Assembly (NCBI GenBank): GCA_028023455.1
Contig: JAQFVV010006450.1
Location: 717,501 to 781,500, forward strand
From: Epiperipatus broadwayi
Taxonomy: Eukaryota > Onychophora > Udeonychophora > Euonychophora > Peripatidae
DNA length: 64,000 nucleotides
Direction: 5' to 3'
Positions 36,640 to 46,589 of the stretch are shown here, piece after piece; position 1 is the stretch's first letter; every line of letters begins with the position of its first letter. The translations under genes and the position numbers were made by a program. Under the pieces are notes generated by a model that saw nothing but the letters and a program-made list of their open reading frames with translations, was not told the DNA's origin and searched no databases.

Positions 36640-37262
36640 TTTTTTGTTAATCTCATGGGAATCATTTACAATGAATCATACCTCTTTTTTTTAATCTTCA
36701 TGTTCAGCACACTCTATGTTAATATTTTGCAGGTCACAAGTATGACCAGAATTTATTTCATGCTTGAGGAACACTGACTTAATACTAGGATCATATTTCA
36801 TGTGCTTCTAGAGGTATTTATGTTGTGTCAATCTCATGGCAATATTAGCATGCAATTCACCATAATAAGCAGCATTGCAAGCAGAATCACTGCAATCCTA
36901 TAAATGATCTGAAGGGCCTGATCTGGAGGCAATCTGTCTCATGTTATTTGAAAGCTTATTTAAGTTAGGAGTCCAAAAGCTGATAAATGTCTTTAGAGGA
37001 TATATTGAATAAACAACATAGCATCCTGGACTTGTAGGGAAGACTAATTCGGTGATTTGTATTATTGGGACATGGAGAGCAAGTGTTTATTTTGGAATAC
37101 AATTTTTTGAGTATTTTTGACCAAAATGTTACAACTATAATCTACTTTTACCATGTCTTTAATATAAACCTCAATTTTGGCTTTACAATCTGCTTCAAAT
37201 TTATGTAATCTTAAGTTTCTATACAGAAAACATTTGAATCCTGCCAATTTGTGCAAGCAAAA
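36640..37262 (-). pseudogene. third Penelope-like element fragment (minus)
   Basis: The frame at 37256-37062 (HKLAGFKCFLYRNLRLHKFE to VKVDYSC) aligns with HKYTGLKDEFLHRNLKLCKLE of the 31.3-kb copy. Lower in coordinate, shifted frames read CNAAYYGELHANIAMRLTQH near 36880-36820, then SVFLKHEINSGHTCDLQNI (about 36790-36730). These are the Y-x-G-E-T, R-L-x-x-H and H-x-x-x-x-x-H parts of a PLE GIY-YIG domain. RT core motifs are missing upstream. It is disabled by stops. Confidence 0.7.
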
Positions 37263-37469
37263 CTTTTTCTATCACATAAAAAATCTCAATTTTTCATTTT
37301 TGTTTCTATAGACATAAATTTAAATTATTGTAAAAACATCATATAATATAGAAATTAAAATTTATTCTATATTTATTGAACTTTATATCTTTCTCATGAA
37401 AAAGAAAGTTTTGAATCAATTATTTTTACAATTGTTTTCTGCTTACAAATAAAATATGATTAAGCACTG

Positions 37470-37565
37470 TCAAGCATTGGTGGTCAAGAGGTCAGCACAG
37501 CTGCCTTACAAGCAGTTGTCCCGGGTTAGTGGGTTTGCTTCCTGACTGATGCTATGACACATGAA
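37470..37565 (+). mobile_element. tRNA-derived SINE, decayed copy
   Basis: CAAGCATTGGTGGTCAAGAGGTCAGC, then GTGGGTTTGCTTCCTGACTGATGCTATGACACATG and an A tract: the same element as at 21.2 kb with a damaged B box. Confidence 0.7.
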
Positions 37566-37569
37566 AAAA

Positions 37570-38090
37570 AAGATTAAGCATTGCCATTTTATGCACTTGG
37601 AGTTCTGCAATTTAAACTTTGAACTATAATGTTTTATTGTTTGCTGACAGCTCCCGATATTTAATAAAAATGAAAACTGTATATAATTTACTATTTATTT
37701 ATAATTATTTCACCTCAAATTTAATGCAGTTATTTCATTTAAATGCTGTAGGTGCTGAATTATACCACCCTGAGGTATTATGGAATTTGTTAAGAAAGGG
37801 TGAATGATAAAATACTGCTTTATAATGAAGCTTAAGAATGTTGGTGAATAATGTCAAACTATCTTCCTTAATATTTTTGAAATTTGTTAATAGAATCAGA
37901 AATGTTTTTGATATCATTTTTTTATAAAAATAAATGCTCAATAGTCATGTAATGCAAAACTCAAGAGTTTTTTTTTCATTTTTTAATATTTATTTTTTAA
38001 CTTTATTACTGCATTAAACCACACAAACTATTTACCTCAGAATCTTTGTTAACCATTAATAAAAAAAAAGTTTAGATAAAATTGCTTTCA
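37570..38090. other. AT-rich non-coding stretch
   Basis: Nothing recognised on either strand. Confidence 0.5.
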
Positions 38091-38094
38091 GAAG

Positions 38095-38300
38095 GCAGTA
38101 CTCACCAGGCTTACCAATTTCATGTTAATAGGTTTTGAGTGATGTTTTATCCATGCTTTATCCTTTAGCTAAAAATAGCCAGATAATCATTTAGCAATTA
38201 ATATTAGGTGATTACCTGGATTAGCTAAGCTTGTAAAAAAATTTAAGTTTGTCCAGCCTAGATTGAACTTGGGTTATAAAGTTAGTCAATGAGGGTATTA
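38095..38300. repeat. dispersed repeat shared with 58.69-58.78 kb
   Basis: ACTCACCAGGCTTACCAATTT, then GTTTTATCCATGCTTTATCCT...TAGCTAAAAATAGCCAG matches ACTCACCAGGCCTGCAAATT, GTTTTATCCTCTGGTTAAGTAGCTAGATTTTCATTT at 58685. 38255-38300 (GATTGAACTTGGGTTATAAAG) looks like a SINE B box. No coding. Confidence 0.5.
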
Positions 38301-38973
38301 TTTCTCTACCGGAAATCCTCATTTTGCAGGGATGTAATAAATAGGGATGAGTTTTGAAATATATAAGCCAATCCCTGAGACCCACAAAAGTTTATGTGCA
38401 TCATATGCTGGTTCTTTGGCAATTTGATATTTTGTAATGCTGACTGTAATAAGCTTTACTTGTGGAAATGCTTTTATTTCTTGTCTAATTGTAATTCACT
38501 GATAGTATTAATATATTCATTTACTGAAAGCCATCAGTTTTATAATTTTATAGTACATTTTTAATATAATCTTTATAATGTGAACGAGGTCTATCTCTTT
38601 CACGAATATCATGTTTAAGTTTCATGCTATCATTTGTTAGATATATTTTGATAAAAATTCTAATCCTATTAGTTTTCGAGTTAACTTCACATATAAATTT
38701 ATTTTCTCATATATATATTCGACTTACTTTTAAAATATTTTATTAATAAATAATCATTTTAAGTTTATGTTTAAGCGCACACACTTTAAATCATAAGTGG
38801 AATATGCAGCAGGCATTGTATCAGTTACTTAACAGTATGACTTATTTGTCTCCTAGATGTTTTTTTTTTTTTTTTGACTAATTTTTCATTCTTTTTTTTT
38901 CCATTTCTATTTTTAATCTTTCCTACCTTTTTAAAATCTTAACTTTGCAAGACTTGCTTCTGTTTTAGTTAGG

Positions 38974-39058
38974 TTATCATTATAATGATATCATAAACAT
39001 CAGTTGGTCTAATATTCAAGTTTATCATTATAATGATATCATAAACATCAGTTGGTCT
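38974..39058. repeat. 37-bp tandem repeat, 48-bp period
   Basis: TTATCATTATAATGATATC followed by ATAAACATCAGTTGGTCT occurs exactly at 38974-39010 and 39022-39058. The core ATCATTATAATGAT is palindromic. Confidence 0.9.
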
Positions 39059-39084
39059 GATATGTATTAATCTTATTCTCACTC

Positions 39085-39190
39085 CAATGAGGTTTATTAC
39101 AATAGTAGAATGATAGACTCGGGAACTCAAGGTCCATGGATTAGGTCTCAATTCTATCATTTCCAGTGCTCGAACTTTTTTTGAATTCCC
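39085..39190 (+). repeat. tRNA-like SINE, sense copy
   Basis: GACTCGGGAACTCAAGGTCCATGGATTAGGTCTCAATTCTATCATTTCCAGTGCTCGAAC is the sense counterpart of the antisense copy at 17635-17748 (B-box-like GGTCCATGGATTAG). A C10 run and an AT/TG microsatellite follow at 39221-39260. Confidence 0.5.
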
Positions 39191-39839
39191 GAACAAGAAA
39201 TGAGATGATTATCTTTTTATCCCCCCCCCCCACTATATATATATGTGTGGGTGTGTATTTTAAAAAGTAATAGCTAAAAATTTTTGGGAACAAAAAATAT
39301 TAAATTTAAATGTTGCATTCAAATAATACGATTTTATATAAATGTATGTGTGTGTATGTGGAAGTAGGAGTGCGTGTATATACGTGCAGCAATAGTGCTT
39401 CGACGATATTTTATTTATTAAAATAAATGAAAATAGTCTGAAATGCCAAATTAAATTTTATTTAGAAAACTATAACTTTTATTCTTTGATTTGTATGAAA
39501 CTAACGTATTTCTTTAAAAGTTTGCCTATAGCATATATATGTATACAGTATTTGTAAAATTTACGGAAGTTCAAATTTAGGTGAAATATTTCAACATCTT
39601 AATGATAAATGAAACAGATTTTAAAGTAATCAAAATTAAGAAAAACAAATTACAGAAGAAAAAAAAAGATCCACTTATAACAACTTAATTTTTGAATTAT
39701 GACTTGAGAAAAGTCATGGGGAAATAATGAGACTGAAAGAGTACGGCCCATTATCATGATGATGAAACCCACATAATTTGATAATCCTATTTTTCTTTTG
39801 TTTTTACAATTATTGCATTATCGCTCATATGACTATTGA

Positions 39840-39925
39840 CTGATTAACCTGGAATCAGTAGTTAATAGTAGCTAGATACCCATTTATCAACCAAAATTAA
39901 GATGGTTAATTGGGTTGGCAATGAT
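39840..39925. repeat. short dispersed repeat (ATACCCATTTATCAACC type)
   Basis: TAGCTAGATACCCATTTATCAACCAA...GGTTAATTGGGTT recurs at 16625-16735, 44775-44880 and, inverted, at 40965-41045 and 47380-47445. It is probably the body of one of the SINE families here. Confidence 0.6.
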
Positions 39926-40049
39926 TTCATCTATCTTAAAGAGAAATTCTCATTCAGAGTTGTAACTGTAGATCCTGGACATGATAGACAAATGCTAATA
40001 ATTACTAATTAACACAGTTAACACTTAAGATGATATTAGCTTTGTTTTG

Positions 40050-40074
40050 TTGTGTGTGTGTGTGTGTGTGTGTG
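40050..40074. repeat. (TG)n microsatellite
   Basis: An uninterrupted run of about 12 TG repeats. Confidence 0.95.
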
Positions 40075-40860
40075 AATATGAGTTTTGATGAATATCTGAA
40101 GGTCACTTTGGTGTTATGTTAAAGGCAAGGTATCAGAGAATACTAAAATTTAATTTAATTTTTTTTTTTAGCTCATTCTCTTATATTAAATGATTGAACT
40201 AGTAATCGCAGTGGTGAATGAAAGTGATGGAATTGCAACCGGCCATTTTCAAATCATTGTAAGAAGCCAGTGAAATATTAATGTAGGTTATATCTTAGCT
40301 ACCGAAGTTCAAAGGCAATAAAATAAATTGGATATCAATTTTCTTAGAAAGAGTAAAGCTATGCACTCAATACCCAACAATATGATTCGTTTCTCATTAA
40401 TGGAGAATATTGCATCATACTTTAATTATGTTTTTGTTTTATAAGGATTGCATTAACTAATCTGAACAATTCAAATTATCTTAAGGGTCTTATTCATAAA
40501 TATCTTTTTACTATCGATTATTGGAATGGCTAGCTGTTTCATGTATGAGCTAGCTTTTTAAAAAAAATCTTAAGATTACTAAGAAATTAATTAGTTGAAA
40601 AACATATCCAAATTCCACTTACATTAAATTCTAGATCGTGCATTACAAAGCTCTTCAGTACTATAATAACTAAAAGTTAAGCAGAGTAGTAGTAAAAAAA
40701 TATAAAAAATAAATATATCATAGAACAAAACCAAATAAAGCAGGAAAGTCATGTCAGTGAAAATTATATAATTTTGATTTAATATGCCAGTAAAAAAACA
40801 TATTAATTTGCTAACATTGCAATTTTATAGTAATCCAGAGATTAATATAAATAAGAGTTT

Positions 40861-41045
40861 CATGACTTATTGGTTAGCGGACCTGTATTCTATGCTTGTG
40901 ATCTTAGTTTAGAATATGGAGAATCTGAACATTGAAGTTCTTTCAGATCACTAATAGGATTTTTATTTCAGTTAGGTAGCTTATAGGCAACCAATATAAC
41001 TAACCAATAGTGGTCAGTAATTGGGTATCTATTTTTTATCTAGAT
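40861..41045 (+). repeat. tRNA-like SINE fragment with repeat body
   Basis: CATGACTTATTGGTTAGCGG resembles an A box. About 110 bases later GGCAACCAATATAACTAACC...GTAATTGGGTATCTA is the inverse of the short dispersed repeat at 39.84 kb. The head-body order suggests one SINE of about 180 bp. Confidence 0.4.
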
Positions 41046-41469
41046 AATATAGAACTTTGGTTAATATGATTTGATGACATCAGTATACTGACTATAAAAG
41101 TATCATTGCATTATGATTCATTCTTTACTATTGGTGATTACCAAAGGCATTGATCTTATGGTTAACTTTACTTATAAAAATAATAATAGAGATTGTTTTA
41201 TTAGTTTGATCCTGGAGTTTATAATTATATTGCCATGATTTGAAAAAGAATCATTTTAAGGTTGTTTTTTTGTTTTTGTTTTGGTTTTTATTAGTGTGCT
41301 TTTCATCTCAAATCCCCCATTATTACAAGTATCCAGCAATGCAAAGACTCAGACCAGCCACTCTCATTATGCATGTATTTATGAACAGTATTCACTCATC
41401 AAATGAGTTAGAGGTGTCGAACACTTGAATCTCCATGACCATATTGACAGCTCAATGCTTCTCATATTA

Positions 41470-41905
41470 TAGAATGCTCACACAAGATAGGGACTGACTT
41501 CTGTTCATTTTTAATATATCTTATTGTAGTGTGACTAATAGCAGTAAAGAAATATTAAAGAGTTGAAAATAGGCATTTACATTATCATTGACATTGTTAT
41601 TACCATCTTTATTGAGTCAGCATCACTGTAGTTCTCTTTTTTAAATTAAATTATGTCATCTATGCATATTTGCAAACATTTCAAATTATTGGCTTCACTT
41701 CTGAAAACACTTCAATTGTCAGATGAAACTACAAGTGTCTTAAAATTCTCAAATATCAGACAATTATATTTTATATTTGATTTATTTTCTTACTCATTTG
41801 TATTTTAAATTTAAAAATACAAACATATTGTTTAATTTTTATTAGTCATTCATTAGACTAGAGATTATTCAATAAAGAATATTTCTGTAGTGAAAATTAT
41901 CCCAC
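41470..41905 (+). repeat. two pieces of the 18.5-19.2-kb repeat
   Basis: ACACAAGATAGGGACTGACTTCTG (41480) and TTATTAGTCATTCATTAGACTAGAGATTATTCAATAAAG, then ATTTCTGTAGTGAAAAT (41840) match the cluster at 18530-19190. Confidence 0.55.
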
Positions 41906-41909
41906 AGAA

Positions 41910-43280
41910 ATATTAAACACATGTATATCTTTATAAATTATTGGAATGTGTTGGACTTTAATCTTAAACTATAAATTATCATTCAGACCCTATTTAAAAA
42001 TAAATGCATGGCTATTTTCTGATATAAATGAAACAGTAGTGTTAGAACTTTGGAAGAGGCAATATCATTTGATGAGACGGACTTATTTGAAACATATATC
42101 ATGACAGCAATTTGCATTTTCCAATTACTTCCACTTATTGTTTATGAAATAAAGTAATGATTTAATAATGTTACTAAAATACATACATGAATATTCATTA
42201 ATATATTTTATAGGGTTTGCTATTACTCAAGCTTTTAGATATTTATGGGAAGACTTGGAATTAAAATGCAACAACATAGGAACTACTATATATATATATG
42301 TTTTACGTAATAATTTTACTCAGATTCTGTTTATAGCATATGATTTTTTATGTAGTCATACTTGAGTTAGACATCATAACTAAGAGCAATATCCATTTTA
42401 TATGAGCCTTTTCAGAATCATCTATGGTAGTGAGAATAATCAATGTACCCTAAATGATATTACTAACCAAATCTCTATGCTAGTTTTTAGATATTGATCA
42501 TAATTAGAGGAGCATTTGATTGCACATTTTCACTTAACAGTATTGTGCTGTTCAAGCTATGACTTGGAAGTGGCTTTTGGATGACTGGAAATCATGAATT
42601 AAGTAAAATGATTGAAAAAACTAGCAGAGATAAATAGAAACATTTATTAAAATCACCAAAATATTATATGATTTCAGCGTAAAAAATGCTTTTATACTTC
42701 ATATTCTTCCACCAATTGTAAATTTGAGTTTGTAGATAGCTAGATGGTAATGCAGATTAAATCCTTATTAAGAGCTGTGCTATCTGTATTTAATTGCAAA
42801 ACTCTGAGAAAGGGCCATAAAGCATAAACTAGTCTGGGAGTATGAATATTACAGCACTGGTTAGATACTTAGTAAGAAGTACCATCAAACATCCATAGAT
42901 GTCTTAAGTTAACAATAAGTGGCAAAATTGGGATAATATAAATAAAAATTTTTCTACTAAAAAATATTTATTCTAAGCTGCAGGTATTAATATACAGGTA
43001 GTGAAGGAACAGCGTTTTAAAATGGTGTATATTAATTTATTATCTGAGTGAAGAACGAAGGAAGTTGTATATAATATTCATATTAATGGTTGATTGTTCA
43101 TGAGATCATATTCAAGCATTAGAAATGATAATTTGAGTTTCACTCCCAAAAATCTTTAACTCGTGGATAATGAAAATTGTAGTTGTTGTTTTTTTGACTT
43201 GATGCTTTAGCATTTATTAGTAGTATTTATTATTAATCTTTTTTTTTTATTCTCCCTTTTCTTCCTTACTGTCTTCAGTT
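41910..43280. other. AT-rich stretch with one repeat scrap
   Basis: 42785-42840 (GAGAAAGGGCCATAAAGCATAAACTAGTCTGGGAG) is a scrap of the repeat clustered at 21.6-23.2 kb. Nothing else was recognised. Confidence 0.45.
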
Positions 43281-43286
43281 ACTTAC

Positions 43287-43384
43287 ATTAGGACGAGAAC
43301 CTCTCTTGAGCGCTTTTAAGGCATCAATCATCTCTGCACTAACTGTGACACTAGGATTGTGGTTTGTATAAACCACATCCCCAT
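43287..43384 (-). other. exon-like open tract, minus strand
   Basis: From 43382 down to 43287 the minus strand encodes GDVVYTNHNPSVTVSAEMID followed by ALKALKRGSRPN (32 codons). It is followed at once by a strong donor, AAT|GTAAGTAAC. Codon choice and amino-acid mix look like real coding sequence, and the patch is conspicuously GC-rich between poly(A/T) flanks. On the upstream side an AG precedes 43384, but the polypyrimidine tract is poor, and an in-frame TGA lies just beyond. On the plus strand a good acceptor (CTTACTGTCTTCAG) could instead open a hydrophobic frame of 30 codons to a stop. I do not recognise the protein on either reading. Confidence 0.4.
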
Positions 43385-44520
43385 CTTTTAATCACGTTGC
43401 AAATTCTTATTCTAATTATTTCTTTTTGCTTTATGTTTTAATTATTCTGTCTATCCTTTTCTTTTTTTTTTAATTCGAATTCTTTTTTGCCTATAGTTGT
43501 TAACGATGATATTTTATAAATCTATTTGAATTCCCCCCCTCCCCATTCTCGTTTATTTAAATTTTTTAAAATCGTGAATTTCTGCAATTTAGATTTGTTT
43601 CACCTCCAGTTGTTTATTGAGAATCGTATTATATAATATGTATTGTAGTGAAAACTGGTTTTCTTTTAAGATTATTGTAACTAGTTTACTGGCTGAAAGG
43701 GAAAATTCACAATTATCAACCATTTGAAAAAAAGTGACTCATGGAAGTGAAATAAATATTTTATTTAGAATTTTTTTTTTTTTTAGAATTATAAATATTT
43801 TATTTAAATTTGAAATAATTCAAAATAAAATAATATTGGGTTAACCTAATATTGTAATAACCCTGTAAAAAAAAAAAAAAAAACTTATCTTATGAAGATT
43901 GCTTTAATATTCATTGTTACTAAAGATTAGTAATTTGGGTAATTAAGAATTTTATTAATTCTTATCTATTTTATTATTTTCTAAATTATATATATATGTT
44001 TTAGGAATATATTATGATCAATCCATTCTTTCTATGTATATGCATATATCAAAAAATCTTTTTTTTTTTTAATTTTTTTTTTACGAAAAACACTTTTGAA
44101 AATTGCATATATATGTATATACAGAAAAGTCCCAGAGTAATTGTTAGTATATCTATAGGCATGCAACTAGGTGGAATTTGAATTCTGGTGAAAATTGGAA
44201 TTTGGCAGACTTAGGTAGTCAGCTAATAGCCAACTCAATAAACAATTAGTCATTTCTAAATTATTTTCTAGCTATGCTTAGCTAGATAATAAAAAAAGGA
44301 TGTGAAACTATAAATCCTGATCACAAATGTCTTCTTTAAATTCTTTATAAATAGAATGCTGGAGATACCTTAGCTACGTATTGGAGTGATTTAAAAGTTT
44401 TATTTTATTTATCTCTATATCTACTTACCTATATTACTTATCTCAGCCAGTACTTAAATAACTCAATAAAATATCACCAATCTGCGATTAAGACAACATT
44501 TAAATAATAAATGGCAGTGG
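43385..44520. other. AT-rich non-coding stretch
   Basis: Homopolymer tracts, and a weak match near 44215-44300 to the short repeat described at 39.84 kb. Confidence 0.45.
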
Positions 44521-44595
44521 CTCTGCATGATTTAATGCAGTTATAGAATGCCAAATTTAGAGTTCAGAGTCTACACTCCAGCTCTGCCACATGAA
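44520..44595 (+). repeat. tRNA-like SINE head
   Basis: GATTTAATGCAGTTATAGAATGCC, then AGAGTTCAGAGTCTACACTCCAGCTCT has A- and B-box-like spacing and composition. It does not fold as a tRNA. Confidence 0.4.
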
Positions 44596-44969
44596 AACTA
44601 TTCAATTATTTCATTTTTTGGTGAGGTTGTAACACCTAATTCCATTAGAATATATATCCCTCTATATATAAAATATGGTAAGTTGTGTTAAAGTTTTTTA
44701 AGTACTAGTAAATTTATATTATTGATTGCTGAATCTAGCTTGTATGTGTGTGTGTATGTGTATATAAAATGACCTTTAAATATCCCATTGTAGGTAATGG
44801 AATTATTTATCAGGCTTGCCCTAGCAACAGCTAGATACTCATTCATCAACCAATATTTGATTATTAGCTAGCTTTGTTTATAGGACCGCTATCTTAAAAA
44901 AAAAAAGGGGGAAAAAAACAATTCTAATTTTGATTCTCAAGTTTTATATTTCCAATCCACAGCATCTTA

Positions 44970-45329
44970 ATCTTCATTATGCCAATAATCTTTTTTATCT
45001 ACTACATCTACTATGTGCCTCTTCATAAGGTCTTCTACTTTTTTGGAATCTGGTGCAATTGTCCATTTATTATATTTTCTTTTAGCAATATGTTCAGCCT
45101 AGCTCCATTTCAATTTTTAAATTTTTTTTTTGATGATGTTATCTGTGACACCTGGTTTTTCCTCCCCCATATATTTTACTTTTTGTTACTTCGAACATAC
45201 TCATATTTCATTATAGTCCGAATTCTCTGTAATGTTCTTTTGTTAACAAGTCTCAGATCTATAGATATCTATTGGAAAATCTTCCTCTTCAAATGCATAG
45301 GCTTTTTGTTATTAGCTTATTATTGGGTG
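44970..45329 (-). pseudogene. RTE LINE 3' fragment, part 1 (interrupted)
   Basis: Read on the minus strand this aligns with 28.83-29.16 kb of the RTE element. It shares CAATTGTCCATTTATTAT, AGCAATATGTTCAGCCTAGCTCCATTTCAAT, TCTCAGATCTATAG and CTTCAAATGCATAGGC (plus-strand wording). The alignment breaks at 45330 and resumes at about 46445, so an insertion separates the two halves. Confidence 0.75.
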
Positions 45330-45465
45330 CTGATTTAGTATGCGCTCACGGCCGCCATTTTGAATTACAAGAACCACCCAAACCATGCTGAAACATCCAA
45401 CCGATAAATGACATCGCTCAAAATGGCCATTTTCGTAGGGAAAAAAAAACAAAAATCGGAATTTT

Positions 45466-45661
45466 CATATTAGTCAATCACGTGATTAAAATATTAAAAC
45501 ACAAAAATCACAATTTTCATTAAAAAATCACGTGATTAAAATATTAAAACACAAAAATCACAATTTTCATAAAAAATCACGTGATTAAAATATTAAAACA
45601 CAAAAATAGCAATTTTAATAAATAAAAAAAATCACGTGATTAAAATATTAAAACACAAAAT
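45466..45661. repeat. tandem array A, about 50-bp units
   Basis: Four units begin at ATCACGTGAT (near 45477, 45527, 45576 and 45631), each followed by TAAAATATTAAAACACAAAAATCACAATTTTCAT. Each carries the 10-bp palindrome ATCACGTGAT, which contains a CACGTG E-box. Confidence 0.9.
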
Positions 45662-45845
45662 CGTATATGCCAAAAGATTATAACTTATAAAATCTGAATG
45701 CTAAAAATGGTAAAAAATAATGATGAAAAGATTTTAAGCAATAATTATATTTTCATTCACTTATAGAAATGGAATCACGAGACCAAAAAGGCGGTAAAGA
45801 TCTTGAATACACGTTATCTACATCAATCTTTTTAAAAAAAATCAT

Positions 45846-46350
45846 AAATGCTATAAATCCAAGCATTGATAGCAAATCTCAAACGCTATAAATCTGAGCA
45901 TTGTAATAGCAAATCTCAAAAAATTAAAAACGCTATAAACCTAAGCATTGTAATAGCAAATCTCAAAAAATTAAAAATGCTATAAACCCAAGCATTGTAA
46001 TAGCAAATCTCAAAAAATTAAAAAATCAAAAACACTATAAATCCAAGCATTGTAATAGCAAATCTCAAAAAATCAAAAATGCTATAAATCCAAGCATTGA
46101 TAGCAAAAAATTAAAAACGCTATAAATCTAAGCATTGTAATAGCAAATCTCAAAAAATCAAAAATGCTATAAATCCAAGCATTGATAGCAAATCTCAAAA
46201 AATTAAAAACACTATAAATCTAAGCATTCCAAGCATTGATAGCAAATCTCAAAAAATTAAAAACGCTATAAATCTAAGCATTGTAATAGTAAATCTCAAA
46301 AAATCAAAAACACTATAAATCCAAGCATTGTAATAGTAAATCTCAAAAAA
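45846..46350. repeat. tandem array B, about 46-bp units
   Basis: The unit is approximately ACGCTATAAATCCAAGCATT, then GTAATAGCAAATCTCAAAAAATTAAAA. About ten units, some shortened, share GCTATAAAT...AAGCATT...ATAGCAAATCTC. GCTAT and ATAGC are inverted within each unit. Confidence 0.9.
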
Positions 46351-46444
46351 TTAACGTATCTTACTGCCTTTAAAAATAAATCATAAATGCTATTTGCAAA
46401 AAGAAAGCTTATTCCTGTCTTCAACAGTATATACTAAATCAGTA

Positions 46445-46585
46445 TTTTTTTATTGTCATATAATTTCATTCATTATGTTTCCATATTTGAATTAATAATC
46501 TGATCAATGCTTTTGTAATTGTTAATTTATAATTCTTTTTTATCCATCCCTATTCTTTATTTTGTGAAAATTTACATTTCGTATA
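46445..46585 (-). pseudogene. RTE LINE 3' fragment, part 2 (resumes after insertion)
   Basis: ATTTCATTCATTATGTTTCC, then GAATTAATAATCTGATCAATGCTTTTGTAATTGTTAA aligns with 29.21-29.28 kb of the RTE element, continuing the fragment that stops at 45329. It is short and decayed. Confidence 0.7.
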
Positions 46586-46589
46586 TGAG

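Larger units (their letters stand above)
45330..46442. mobile_element. 1.1-kb insertion with short inverted ends and two tandem arrays
   Basis: The ends are CTGATTTAGTAT (45330-45341) and its inverse ATACTAAATCAG (46431-46442), and the element sits inside a LINE fragment. Inside, from left: a GC-rich block (GGCCGCCATTTTG, AAATGGCCATTTTC), an array of four about 50-bp units (45466-45661), a spacer, and an array of about ten 45-48-bp units (45846-46350). No transposase was seen. It is best read as a non-autonomous DNA transposon carrying internal satellites. The target duplication is unclear, so the superfamily is not assigned. Confidence 0.75.

Noticed and set aside
44979-45338. 119-codon open frame on the plus strand
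   Set aside because: It is the antisense reading of an RTE LINE fragment, not a gene.
45846-46350. CRISPR-like array
   Set aside because: The units are directly abutting 45-48-bp repeats without unique spacers. This is a minisatellite in a eukaryotic context.
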